Made by a program: the position numbers and the translations under genes. The notes beneath the pieces were generated by a model. It searched no databases. It saw only the letters and a program-made list of their open reading frames with translations, and was not told where the DNA came from. From NCBI GenBank assembly GCA_029262555.1, contig JAJCZE010000017.1:53160-117159 (forward strand): a stretch of DNA of 64,000 nucleotides. The letters are read 5' to 3'. Below are positions 53,481-61,496 of the stretch, one piece after another. The DNA comes from Candidatus Babelota bacterium (GTDB taxonomy: Bacteria; Babelota; Babeliae; Babelales; Vermiphilaceae). Within the stretch, counting starts at the first letter, position 1. The number at the start of each line of letters is the position of its first letter.

Positions 53481-54995
53481 CTATTTTTCCATTTCTTTGG
53501 GTACAGGTACGCTCATGTTTTTCAAAATAAATGGTGCAACATCACGCAGCTGCTGTAATGGTAGCTGCGTATCATTTCCACGCTCTTTTTTATTGATCCA
53601 TAAAAAAGGTACAGGGTTGGTCGTATGCGCTGTACGGGCTTGGCCTGTTTTTTCATCAAACATATCTTCCGCATTTCCGTGATCCGCTGTGATATAAAGC
53701 GTACCATCCATTTTTTCTACTACTTGCTCATAGAGTTGGCCAAGTTTTCTATCAAGGCACTCTACGGCATTTACCGTGTTATCAAAATCTCCCGTATGCC
53801 CGATGATGTCTGCATTGGCATAATTAATAAGATAAAAATCGCAGGGATTTTGCTGGAGGGAGCTGATTACTGTGTGAGTAATATGATCGGCAGCCATACA
53901 GGGAGATTGTTTTGTTTTTTCTGTATCAAGCGTAGGGACTAATGAACGGCTTTCTGTTGCCTCGGGTGTTTCTTTGCCGCCGTTGAAAAAGTAGGTAACG
54001 TGGGCATATTTTTCTGTCTCGGCAATAGTGAAAATAGTTTTTTGATGTGCAGCGAGTGCTTGAGTAAGTGTATTGGTAATTACTGGGGTTGGATACATCA
54101 CGTCTGTTTTGATTGTTTTGTCGTAAGAAATAGGGGTTACAAATCCATTCAATTTGAGTGGATTTATTTTAAATGCATCAAAATGATCATCGGTAAATGC
54201 AGCGGCCAGTTGGCGCGCGCGATCGGGCCGAAAATTAATGAATATGATTGCATCGTTATCTTTTATAACGGCTTTTTTGGTAAGTTGCGTGGGTGGAATG
54301 AATTCATCAGTAATATTTTTATTGTAATAATCATTGATCGCCTCTTGCCAGGTGCTGTATTTACTTTCTTGTGGCTCAGTGAGCGTGCGATAGCTTTGCT
54401 CTGTACGCTCCCAGTTTTTATCACGATCCATTGCGTAAGAACGGCCATGAATAGAGCCGATGATTGCACCCGATACTTTTATTTCATTTTCAAGATCTTT
54501 CAAAAACTGTATTGCTACTTTGGGCGCAGAATCTCTGCCATCTAAAAAGGGGTGAAGTACTATTTTTTGAATGCCAAAATTATGAGCAGCTTTAATAAAT
54601 GCGTGTAAGTGATGAATATCAGCATGCACTCCTGCATCAGAAAGAAGTCCCATGATATGTAACGTGCCATCATCTTGTTTTATTCGTTCGAGCGTATCGA
54701 GCAATGCGGGGTTAGAAAGAAAGGTAAGATTTTTAATTCCTTCATCAATAAGTGAAATAGGGCTTTTGATTGTTCGCCCGGCGCCAATAGTAAGGTGGCC
54801 TACTTCAGAGTTACCAATAAGTCCTTCTGGAAGCCCCACAGCAGAACCTGAAGCCTGTAAAAAAGCGTGCGGATACTCAGAAAGCCATGCATCAAAATGA
54901 GGAGTGTCTGCATATGCAATTGCATTGTGCTTTTTTTCTTCACGCCATCCAAATCCATCCAGTATTACCAGCATTGTCACTGTAGAATTGGTCAT
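53481..54995 (-). CDS. gpmI: Phosphoglycerate mutase, cofactor-independent
   Basis: A 504-residue alkaline-phosphatase-superfamily enzyme of glycolysis. The metal site starts with LVILDGFGWRE (Asp13), the phosphoserine is Ser63 in GNSEVGHLTIGAGR, and HPFLDGRDSAPK and ITADHGNAEDMFD are the expected later motifs. The start at 54995 follows AAGGAGTGGC. An ordinary glycolytic gene set among secreted-protein genes. Confidence 0.97.
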   Translation of the reverse strand: MTNSTVTMLVILDGFGWREEKKHNAIAYADTPHFDAWLSEYPHAFLQASGSAVGLPEGLIGNSEVGHLTIGAGRTIKSPISLIDEGIKNLTFLSNPALLDTLERIKQDDGTLHIMGLLSDAGVHADIHHLHAFIKAAHNFGIQKIVLHPFLDGRDSAPKVAIQFLKDLENEIKVSGAIIGSIHGRSYAMDRDKNWERTEQSYRTLTEPQESKYSTWQEAINDYYNKNITDEFIPPTQLTKKAVIKDNDAIIFINFRPDRARQLAAAFTDDHFDAFKINPLKLNGFVTPISYDKTIKTDVMYPTPVITNTLTQALAAHQKTIFTIAETEKYAHVTYFFNGGKETPEATESRSLVPTLDTEKTKQSPCMAADHITHTVISSLQQNPCDFYLINYANADIIGHTGDFDNTVNAVECLDRKLGQLYEQVVEKMDGTLYITADHGNAEDMFDEKTGQARTAHTTNPVPFLWINKKERGNDTQLPLQQLRDVAPFILKNMSVPVPKEMEK

Positions 54996-55090
54996 GATAA
55001 GCCACTCCTTTTTTTACTTTATCAGTGATTATCGATACGCTCTTTAGAGTGTAGGGGCAATCATATGGGTAAATCAATAAGGGATGGTAT

Positions 55091-55384
55091 ATGAATAAAA
55101 CAGTTTTTTTAGTTGTGTCTCTTTTATCTGTTAGTGCGCAGTGCAAGGCTGGCCTTAAAGAAGTGCTGCGACAGTTTTTGCTACCAAAAGGAGACATGGA
55201 GGTGCCTGGAGAATTACCAGGCAGATTTGAGACAGATCATTCAACGAATCGATTGAGAGTGAAAATATGGGTTCTTAATTCCGATGGAAAGTGGGTGCCT
55301 CGATTCCAAGTAGTTGAAGGCATCCCTTATGACCAGGCTGTTAATAAAGGTTATTTTGGCGGCAATGTATGGCGAGTTGAATAA
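55091..55384 (+). CDS. Small secreted protein, tandem pair member 1
   Basis: A 97-residue protein with signal peptide MNKTVFLVVSLLSVSAQCKA and mature start GLKEVLRQF. The C-terminal half has VLNSDGKWVPRFQVVEGIPYDQA. The next gene has a matching segment (VGADGRIQRRFVAGLTPQEA). The ATG follows AAGGGATGG. No family known. Confidence 0.6.
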   Translation: MNKTVFLVVSLLSVSAQCKAGLKEVLRQFLLPKGDMEVPGELPGRFETDHSTNRLRVKIWVLNSDGKWVPRFQVVEGIPYDQAVNKGYFGGNVWRVE

Positions 55385-55403
55385 TGCATAGTGAAAAAGT
55401 CTG

Positions 55404-55709
55404 ATGATGAAGCGAATGCTCTTTTTAATCGTTTTGCTTGCGTGCTCATTTGAATGCTCAGCAGATATCAAGCGGTGGCTTAAAAAAACCTTTTGCTGTT
55501 GTCTGCACGCGCAGCAAGAGAATGAAGCATCGCTGGCTGATTCAGGCACGGATGGAGTATTAGAGTTTATAGATGCGGTGGGCGCTGATGGAAGGATACA
55601 GAGACGTTTCGTTGCAGGCTTAACGCCACAAGAGGCAGCTTCACAGGATGCGCTTGTTATTGCCTTTCATCATATTGCAAGGCCGCAAGATGTTGGTAAT
55701 GTAAGCTAA
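55404..55709 (+). CDS. Small secreted protein, tandem pair member 2
   Basis: A 101-residue protein with signal peptide to SFECSA, then DIKRWLKKTFCCCLHAQQ with three adjacent cysteines, and the shared DGRIQRRFVAGLTPQEAA segment. It starts 19 bases after its paralogue. Two adjacent ATG codons (55404 and 55407) leave one residue of doubt; the ribosome site is weak. Confidence 0.6.
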   Translation: MMKRMLFLIVLLACSFECSADIKRWLKKTFCCCLHAQQENEASLADSGTDGVLEFIDAVGADGRIQRRFVAGLTPQEAASQDALVIAFHHIARPQDVGNVS

Positions 55710-55738
55710 GTATATCATTGCATGGAAAAGGATAAAAA

Positions 55739-56359
55739 ATGAGCGGTAAGATTTTATTGAGCACACTTTTGGTATCAGCAATTTCTTTTAATTGCAGTGC
55801 ATTGCGCGCTGGTGACTATATGCTAGTGGCTGGTGGAGCCGGGGCTGGCGCCTCCAGTGATGAAAGTGGCGATGATTCATGGGAAGATAGAAGGGTTTTT
55901 GAGGATGGCGATTCTCAAGTGCACGCCCTGCGATTTGTCTTTAAAGAAGAAAAATTACTTTTGCTTTCTGGAATAGTAAAAACAGAAAAAGAATTTTTAG
56001 CCTTACCTGCTGAAAGGCGAGATGCAATACTGGCGCAATTTCCTGCTTTTCAAACCTTTCTTCAAATCAATGATACTGCAGGACAGGCGATGCCAGTTGG
56101 TTTGGGCGCTGAGCGCTTGGAGTTTTATAACCGTGCTGTCGTGGTTCCCCTTGAAAAAAAAATTGCCAAATCAGAACTTCCTTCACAGTTGTTTGACGGA
56201 TCGATGCCGTGTGCTACCTGCACGCCGCTTTTACATATAACGCAGCATACAAAAGAGATGAACGCTATTCTTGCTCAAGGTGATGAAGGTGAAGCTTCGT
56301 CGCGCAATTGCGTAAAAAGAGTATTTCAATCATTGCGGCGCCGTTTGCAACGACGGTAA
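55739..56359 (+). CDS. Secreted protein of unknown function
   Basis: A 206-residue protein with signal peptide MSGKILLSTLLVSAISFNC and then an acidic Gly/Ser/Asp-rich linker (about 33-55). It carries a helical central domain (AILAQFPAFQTFLQINDTA) and ends with a strongly basic tail, KRVFQSLRRRLQRR. Two cysteines lie at PCATCTPLL. No family recognised. AAAAGGA lies upstream of the ATG. Confidence 0.65.
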   Translation: MSGKILLSTLLVSAISFNCSALRAGDYMLVAGGAGAGASSDESGDDSWEDRRVFEDGDSQVHALRFVFKEEKLLLLSGIVKTEKEFLALPAERRDAILAQFPAFQTFLQINDTAGQAMPVGLGAERLEFYNRAVVVPLEKKIAKSELPSQLFDGSMPCATCTPLLHITQHTKEMNAILAQGDEGEASSRNCVKRVFQSLRRRLQRR

Positions 56360-56417
56360 AAAAAACGCACACTAGAAAGAATAAGTAGTTTTTTAGCGTA
56401 TTGAATATGGATTTTGT

Positions 56418-56714
56418 ATGAAAAAAATAATGGTATTGCTTGGATTATTGGTAGTGAGCGTGCATGGATATGTGCATGCAGATATTAGCTCTCGTCATGG
56501 CGCAATTTGCGTTTTAGATGATGATGACGATGCAATGAGCGATGAAGAATTGCACGCATTAGAGCAGATGCCAGAAGTAAAACATTCTGCATTTGAGCAA
56601 TGGGCTGCACGAAATGCGGGTATAGTATTGGGTTGGTATATGAAGTATCGACGGTGTATTCGTGCTCTTGCAAAACGAGTACCTTTTAAAAAGCATAGAG
56701 CGCAGCGAGCATAA
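56418..56714 (+). CDS. Small secreted protein with basic tail
   Basis: A 98-residue protein with signal peptide MKKIMVLLGLLVVSVHGYVHA, then an acidic segment (CVLDDDDDAMSDEEL) and a basic C-terminal helix YRRCIRALAKRVPFKKHRA. It ends 2 bases before the rsmE GTG. No similarity recognised. Confidence 0.55.
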   Translation: MKKIMVLLGLLVVSVHGYVHADISSRHGAICVLDDDDDAMSDEELHALEQMPEVKHSAFEQWAARNAGIVLGWYMKYRRCIRALAKRVPFKKHRAQRA

Positions 56715-56716
56715 TC

Positions 56717-57469
56717 GTGAAAAAACAATCTCAAGCGCATGAATTTGCACTGTATTATGATGCGTTACCGCAATCGCTCGATGTTTCAGATACTGTACAT
56801 ATCTCCGATAAAGATATTATACATCGTATTGAACGGGTATTACGGCTCAAAAAAGGCGAGCAGTGTATTCTTTTTAATCGTGAATCGCATGCAAAAGTCT
56901 GTATTTTAAGCATGGATAAAAAACAAATACTCGTCGAGATTCTTTCTTTTGAGAAAAACAAAATCTATTCTCCATACATTACGTTTCTTTTGCCCGTATT
57001 AAAGCGAGATGCGCTTTCAGCGGCAGTTTATTATTTGGTTGAAGCGGGAGTGAATGAAATCAAACTTATTCAAACAAAGCATCAGCCACGAGCGTGGGGT
57101 GGCCAAAAAGAGCAAGAGCGACTGAATCGAGTTGCAATTGCCGCTGCCGAGCAATCAAAACATTTTGCATTTCCTGTGATCAGTGATCCTGTTTCATACG
57201 AACAGGCTGTGAGTGAATTGCCAGAAAAAAGTGTGCGTATCCTTGCAAATCCTGAGGGGGATTCTTTTTCAGAGATTCTATCACAAAGCACGCCAGTCCA
57301 GATTATACTGACGTGTGGCCCAGAAGCTGATCTATCAGTTGAAGAAAAAGATTTTTTACGATTGAACTCTTTCAAGCTGATGAAGCTTACACCTACTATT
57401 TTACGGGCAGAAACAGCCGCCTTCTGCATTTCTTCTCTATTTCGAACAGTCTTTTCAAATTCGGAATAA
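56717..57469 (+). CDS. rsmE: 16S rRNA m3U1498 methyltransferase RsmE
   Basis: A 250-residue SPOUT methyltransferase. The start is GTG 56717. N-terminal PUA-like domain (HRIERVLRLKKGEQC) is followed by the knot: LTCGPEADLSVEEKDF and the closing TILRAETAAFCISS, both typical. The segment LVEAGVNEIKLIQTKHQ and NRVAIAAAEQSKHF match the family well. It follows a small secreted-protein gene closely and may share its transcript. Confidence 0.95.
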   Translation: MKKQSQAHEFALYYDALPQSLDVSDTVHISDKDIIHRIERVLRLKKGEQCILFNRESHAKVCILSMDKKQILVEILSFEKNKIYSPYITFLLPVLKRDALSAAVYYLVEAGVNEIKLIQTKHQPRAWGGQKEQERLNRVAIAAAEQSKHFAFPVISDPVSYEQAVSELPEKSVRILANPEGDSFSEILSQSTPVQIILTCGPEADLSVEEKDFLRLNSFKLMKLTPTILRAETAAFCISSLFRTVFSNSE

Positions 57470-57500
57470 AAAATTTCCGATACAAATAGAACATAATCTA

Positions 57501-57530
57501 TTGCGTTTACTTTCTGAGCCTGAGTAGACT
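57501..57530 (+). promoter_or_regulatory. Candidate promoter of the ankyrin gene
   Basis: TTGCGT (57501-57506), 18 bases, TAGACT (57525-57530), about 49 bases before the ATG. Again a TTGCG -35 box. Confidence 0.45.
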
Positions 57531-57579
57531 AACGGTGGTAATAAAAACAGTACTCACCGTTTAGGGCAAGGAGAGGGAC

Positions 57580-58434
57580 ATGAGGAGAGAACAATCTGAT
57601 ATTTCGCTGTTACTTATGGTTTTGGTACTTTTTAGTGCGAGTATCGGACTTTCTCATGGCTTTAAGATTTCCCTTATATCCGCCTCTGATACGAAATCAG
57701 TATCCCTTTCTGAGCAGGATATGTTTGATGTGCTGTTTCCTCAACTTATTTCAGATAATATGGATAAGGCTGCAATCGCATTGCAGCAATTTGATTCTGC
57801 TGCACAATTGAAAGTATTACAGCAAGTTATCAAGGGAGATAGGATTGCACTCACAGACTTACAAAAAATTATGTTTATTGGAGCGCTTGCATCGTATGCG
57901 CAGGATGCCTCTCAAAGAGCAGCTCTTTTTGCTTTATTGAAAAAAAGTTTCCCAGATCAGCCCGTGCTCGCATTAATTGCTACTCAATATCCTCACATTG
58001 TTGGATCGTTGATTGAATGGGCAAAAAATGATCGTGCAAACGAAAAGCTTCTTAGAAAGTGGAGATATGCATCCACGGCGTATGCGGTGGCTCAAGATAA
58101 TGTGCAGTTATTGACTGATCTTTATACGCAAGGGCTTCGTCTTGAACCGCGAGAAGCGACAATCGTTTTGGATAAGATAGTTGCGGGTAAGCGTAACGTT
58201 AAATTTGTACCATTGTTGGTTCGGCAGTTTGGTGCGGAAATACATCGAAGCGATGATGGTAAACGTACTGCGCTCATTAGAGCAGTTGAAGCGGGTAATA
58301 AAGACATGGTGCGTGCACTGCTTGCAGTGGGGGCTAATCCAAAGCATGTTCAGCATGAATCGGTTGGGTCTGCGCTTTCTATAGCCACTCAGCAGGGGCT
58401 GCATGAAATTGAACGAATTTTACGCGATCATTAA
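57580..58434 (+). CDS. Secreted ankyrin-repeat protein
   Basis: A 284-residue protein with a basic start MRREQSD and a hydrophobic signal peptide to LSHG (about 26). Residues 40-190 are helical without a known motif. The C-terminal third has at least two ankyrin-type repeats: GKRTALIRAVEAGNKDMVR ALLAVGANP, then GSALSIATQQGLHEIERIL. Such repeats mediate protein contacts and are common in effectors of intracellular bacteria. The 3' end overlaps tsaB by 4 bases on the opposite strand. The ATG follows AAGGAGAGGGAC. Confidence 0.8.
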   Translation: MRREQSDISLLLMVLVLFSASIGLSHGFKISLISASDTKSVSLSEQDMFDVLFPQLISDNMDKAAIALQQFDSAAQLKVLQQVIKGDRIALTDLQKIMFIGALASYAQDASQRAALFALLKKSFPDQPVLALIATQYPHIVGSLIEWAKNDRANEKLLRKWRYASTAYAVAQDNVQLLTDLYTQGLRLEPREATIVLDKIVAGKRNVKFVPLLVRQFGAEIHRSDDGKRTALIRAVEAGNKDMVRALLAVGANPKHVQHESVGSALSIATQQGLHEIERILRDH

Positions 58435-59093
58435 CGAACTGCAGGATGCTGTTTGAGGTAGACTGGCATGAGTTCAGATACGCCCGATTGTTTTGATTTC
58501 CACTCTTCATATCCCATACGTGCAATTGCTTCAAGTGAGCAATAAGCAGGAATTACTTCAGGAATATATGCGTGTGATCCAAGCTCTGATTCAATGAGGT
58601 CTTTATGCAACGTAGTGCCATTTCCTAAAAATCGAATAGTGCCGGATTCATTTTTTAATTGCAAAAGAATATCGGTAATAGCATATGCGCCATACATGAG
58701 TTGTTTGTTTTGTTTTGTAACCAATGTATAGACGTCGTTGCCAAAGGCATTAAAAAAAATTGCAGTGAGCGGATATGCTTCATCTTGCCATTCTTGCGCA
58801 GCTGCAAAAAGTCCATTAATACCAATAAGGGGTATTTTTGTTGCATACGCAATGCCGTTAACGGTGGTAATCACTACACGCAAAGTAGTAAATGGCCCGG
58901 GGCCGCAATTGGCTGCAATATACGAAAGATCTGAAAGAGAGATATTGTTGGTTGCGAGCATGCTATTTAAATGGGGAATAAGTTGAGTGCTTGCTTTCAT
59001 TTTAGAAATAGAATCGTAACTTATTTGAGTGGTATCTTGCATGAGCGCGAATTGCACTTCATCGTAATTATTCTGAATAGCTAAGGAGTACAT
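58431..59093 (-). CDS. tsaB: tRNA threonylcarbamoyladenosine protein TsaB
   Basis: A 220-residue ASKHA-fold protein that, with TsaD and TsaE, makes t6A in ANN-decoding tRNAs. The stretch AANCGPGPFTTLRVVITTVNGIA, centred near residue 68, is the family's conserved G(P)GSFTGLR-like region. The C-terminal half, YTLVTKQNKQLMYGAY and following, is less conserved. No signal peptide. The ATG at 59093 lies in the gap to the zinc-ribbon gene. Confidence 0.9.
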   Translation of the reverse strand: MYSLAIQNNYDEVQFALMQDTTQISYDSISKMKASTQLIPHLNSMLATNNISLSDLSYIAANCGPGPFTTLRVVITTVNGIAYATKIPLIGINGLFAAAQEWQDEAYPLTAIFFNAFGNDVYTLVTKQNKQLMYGAYAITDILLQLKNESGTIRFLGNGTTLHKDLIESELGSHAYIPEVIPAYCSLEAIARMGYEEWKSKQSGVSELMPVYLKQHPAVR

Positions 59094-59108
59094 CGTGTTG
59101 CCTAGTTA

Positions 59109-59288
59109 TTAATTGCGATTTTTACACTTTTGCTGCTGATAAAAAATACTAAATGAATCATACTCAATGGTCTTCTCTTTTTTTACGATGATTTTCCCAC
59201 AGTTGAGGCATTTCCATCCCTCAAAGTTAAGAAAATGATCGAAGAACGACTGAAGTACCATTAAGCCGCCACACTTTTTACAATTCAT
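59109..59288 (-). CDS. Small zinc-ribbon protein
   Basis: A 59-residue protein with two CxxC pairs, CKKC at residues 3-6 and CLNC near 30-33, that probably bind one zinc ion. AGGGAGCA lies 8 bases before ATG 59288, so the upstream part of the open frame to 59327 is not used. Between tsaB and ruvX on the same strand. Function unknown. Confidence 0.65.
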   Translation of the reverse strand: MNCKKCGGLMVLQSFFDHFLNFEGWKCLNCGKIIVKKEKTIEYDSFSIFYQQQKCKNRN

Positions 59289-59448
59289 TCTACGTGCTCC
59301 CTTTTTTAATAAAACACGAAATCTCAAAGCATTGCGGCGTTTTCAACTGATGAAACTTGCTTCATGGTCACTTTTTTTATCCCTATCCCCTTTCTTTTAC
59401 AAAATAATCATGGAATTGAACTCTTGTCAATGAAGCAAAAAAAAGTAC

Positions 59449-59850
59449 CTATTGAAATTTAAGTGAATCGAGGTAACTCATCAAAAAAAGAGCGGCTGCT
59501 ACTGAATGCGTTTCCAATTTTTTCTCTTTGGTTTTTGGACGAGTGAGTCGTGCGGCATGTTTACTTGAAAGTCGCTCATCCCAAAGGACCCATTCTTTAT
59601 CGGGTAATTTTTTTTCTAATTCTTTTGCCATTTCTTCAGTCTTGAGAGTTTGTGCGCTTTTGGTGCCTTTCATTGTTTTGGGATGGCCAACTACAATAGT
59701 TTTAATTGGTTCAAGTTCGCAAATTTCTTGCAGCTCTTTAAGAAGCTGCGGGGTGCTAACAGTTTTATAGGGTCGCGTTGTTATGCCGAGTGCATCCGAG
59801 ATTGCGATACCTGTCCATACGTCTCCAATATCAAGCGCTAATAGTTTCAT
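59449..59850 (-). CDS. ruvX: Holliday junction resolvase-like RuvX (YqgF)
   Basis: A 133-residue RNase H-fold protein, implicated in pre-16S rRNA processing. LALDIGDVWTGIAISDAL starts the fold with the catalytic Asp7; TIVVGHPKTMKGTKS and VLWDERLSSKHAA follow with the conserved Glu. The last acidic residue should lie in THSVAAALFL, where the family has DxxAA; here the Asp is replaced by Ser/His, which may affect activity. ATG 59850 with AAAGGA is clearly the start. Confidence 0.88.
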   Translation of the reverse strand: MKLLALDIGDVWTGIAISDALGITTRPYKTVSTPQLLKELQEICELEPIKTIVVGHPKTMKGTKSAQTLKTEEMAKELEKKLPDKEWVLWDERLSSKHAARLTRPKTKEKKLETHSVAAALFLMSYLDSLKFQ

Positions 59851-59943
59851 AGGGTCCTTTGGCGGTATAAATTCTTTTAAAAAACGGTATACTGAGAGCA
59901 TTCTTCATTGAAGCAAGCTTACAATTATAACATTTTTTCCCAC

Positions 59944-60000
59944 CGTTCGCCCTGCCGTGCCCGTCGTAGCCTTGGCGTAGACTGGAGCGTGTCGAAGGGT
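59944..60000 (+). repeat. REP-like element, copy 1
   Basis: Begins CGTTCGCCCTG (59944-59954) and ends GTCGAAGGG (59991-59999) with 36 bases between. GC-rich against an AT-rich surrounding. Its ends are the reverse complement of copy 2, so the two form a long-range inverted pair in the 312-base gap between ruvX and the AGCS symporter gene. No open frame was seen in this gap. Confidence 0.75.
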
Positions 60001-60090
60001 TTTGAACGGTAGATATAAAAGTGTGTTGCTGAATAGAAAAGTATAGCAATATCTTTTGATATAAGTATTTTTAAATTTTAAGCGAACTAA

Positions 60091-60115
60091 CCCTTCGACA
60101 AGCTCAGGGCGAACG
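60091..60115 (-). repeat. REP-like element, copy 2 (inverted)
   Basis: CCCTTCGACAAGCTCAGGGC then GAACG. On the reverse strand it reads CGTTCGCCCTG-AGCTT-GTCGAAGGG, the same two ends as copy 1 with a 5-base middle. I recall near-identical units in many unrelated bacterial genomes. Confidence 0.75.
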
Positions 60116-60162
60116 GAGAGGGGTTTTATAAATCATATTGCCCTTACAGTAAAGGAAACTGA

Positions 60163-61491
60163 ATGGATATCTCTGTCTTATGGGCGCAGATTAATTGGTT
60201 ATTGGGTACACTGCTTATTTTATACGCAGTAGGGATTAGTGCTGTGTGTACTATAGCGTTTCGGTTTATTCAGTTTCGTTCTCTTATAGATTCTTTTAAG
60301 GCAGTCTTTCTTCCTGCAAAAGTGAAAGCAAAAACGGGGCAGATGTCTCCATTTCAAGCATTTATTAATACACTGAGTACCAATCTTGGCAATGGCAGTG
60401 TGGTTGGTGCGGCTACTGCAGTTGTTGCGGGTGGTCCCGGATCTGGTATTTGGGTATTGATTGTAAGTATTTTATTAATGGCGGTTCGCTTTGCCGAGGT
60501 ATATGCGAGTACGTGGTTTGGCATGAAGTCGAAAAAAGACGCCGTACTCGGCGGCCCAATGCTGTATCTTACTCAGGTGCCTGGTGGCGCATTTCTTTCT
60601 ATGCTGTATGGAGTGTGCTGCCTTTTATTTGGTCTTACTGTTGGTAATGCAATGCAAATTCACTCAATTAGTTATGCAATTACGACTACCTGGGGGATAG
60701 ACTCTTATATTATTGCGGGATTCATTACTCTTTTTATGGCGTATATTTTATTAGGTGGCGCTGAACGTATCGTTGCCGTTTCTGATGCTATTGTGCCGGT
60801 TAAAGTTATTGTCTTTTTTGGCTCATCTTTGATTCTAATCGGATATCACAGCGGTGTATTGTATGATGCATTGCAGTTAATGTTGGAAAGCGCTTTTCAA
60901 CCGCAAGCATTTGTGGGAGGTATTGTTGGCTTTTCAGTAATGCAAGCAGTACAGGCAGGTATGAATTTATCGGTAACTGCTACTGAATCAGGCTTGGGTA
61001 CGGCTGCAATTCTTTTTGGGTATACCGGAAGCACCGATCCTTTGCGGAGTGGTCTTATGGGCATGGTGAGTACATTGATTAGTAGCTTGGTATGCTTTTT
61101 AGTATCGCTTTGCATTGTGATTAGTGGTGTTTGGAATTCTGGACTTGCAAGTTCTGCATTAACTATTTCAGCGTTTAACACTGTGTTTGGACAGTGGGGT
61201 GGGTTTCTTGTCAGTTTTCTTTCGATTAGCTTTGGTGCAGGAGTGGTAGTTGCGTATGCATATATTACGCGTGCTGCATGGTTTTCAGTTACCGGCGGGC
61301 GATTTGAGAATGCTTTTATGCTTGTGTATACTATCGCGGCATTTTTAGGGGCGATTGTGGATCCTTCAATTGTGTGGGGAGCTGTCACAATTATTAATGG
61401 CATTTTGTTAACAATAAACTTAACGGGACTTTTATTACTTACGCCGCGTCTTTCAGGGTACGTGAAAGAGTCTGAAGCGAAAAAAGCGTAG
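60163..61491 (+). CDS. Sodium:alanine (AGCS) symporter
   Basis: A 442-residue polytopic protein of the alanine-or-glycine:cation symporter family, importing small neutral amino acids with sodium. Recognisable segments are FQAFINTLSTNLGNGSVVGAA (about 66-87), the GGPGSGIWV loop and GMKSKKDAVLGGPMLYL. About eleven membrane helices are visible. The segment ATESGLGTAAILFGYTGSTDP near residue 267 is typical. It fits a host-dependent cell that imports amino acids. It is followed 5 bases after its stop by murE. Confidence 0.92.
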   Translation: MDISVLWAQINWLLGTLLILYAVGISAVCTIAFRFIQFRSLIDSFKAVFLPAKVKAKTGQMSPFQAFINTLSTNLGNGSVVGAATAVVAGGPGSGIWVLIVSILLMAVRFAEVYASTWFGMKSKKDAVLGGPMLYLTQVPGGAFLSMLYGVCCLLFGLTVGNAMQIHSISYAITTTWGIDSYIIAGFITLFMAYILLGGAERIVAVSDAIVPVKVIVFFGSSLILIGYHSGVLYDALQLMLESAFQPQAFVGGIVGFSVMQAVQAGMNLSVTATESGLGTAAILFGYTGSTDPLRSGLMGMVSTLISSLVCFLVSLCIVISGVWNSGLASSALTISAFNTVFGQWGGFLVSFLSISFGAGVVVAYAYITRAAWFSVTGGRFENAFMLVYTIAAFLGAIVDPSIVWGAVTIINGILLTINLTGLLLLTPRLSGYVKESEAKKA

Positions 61492-61496
61492 CATTT

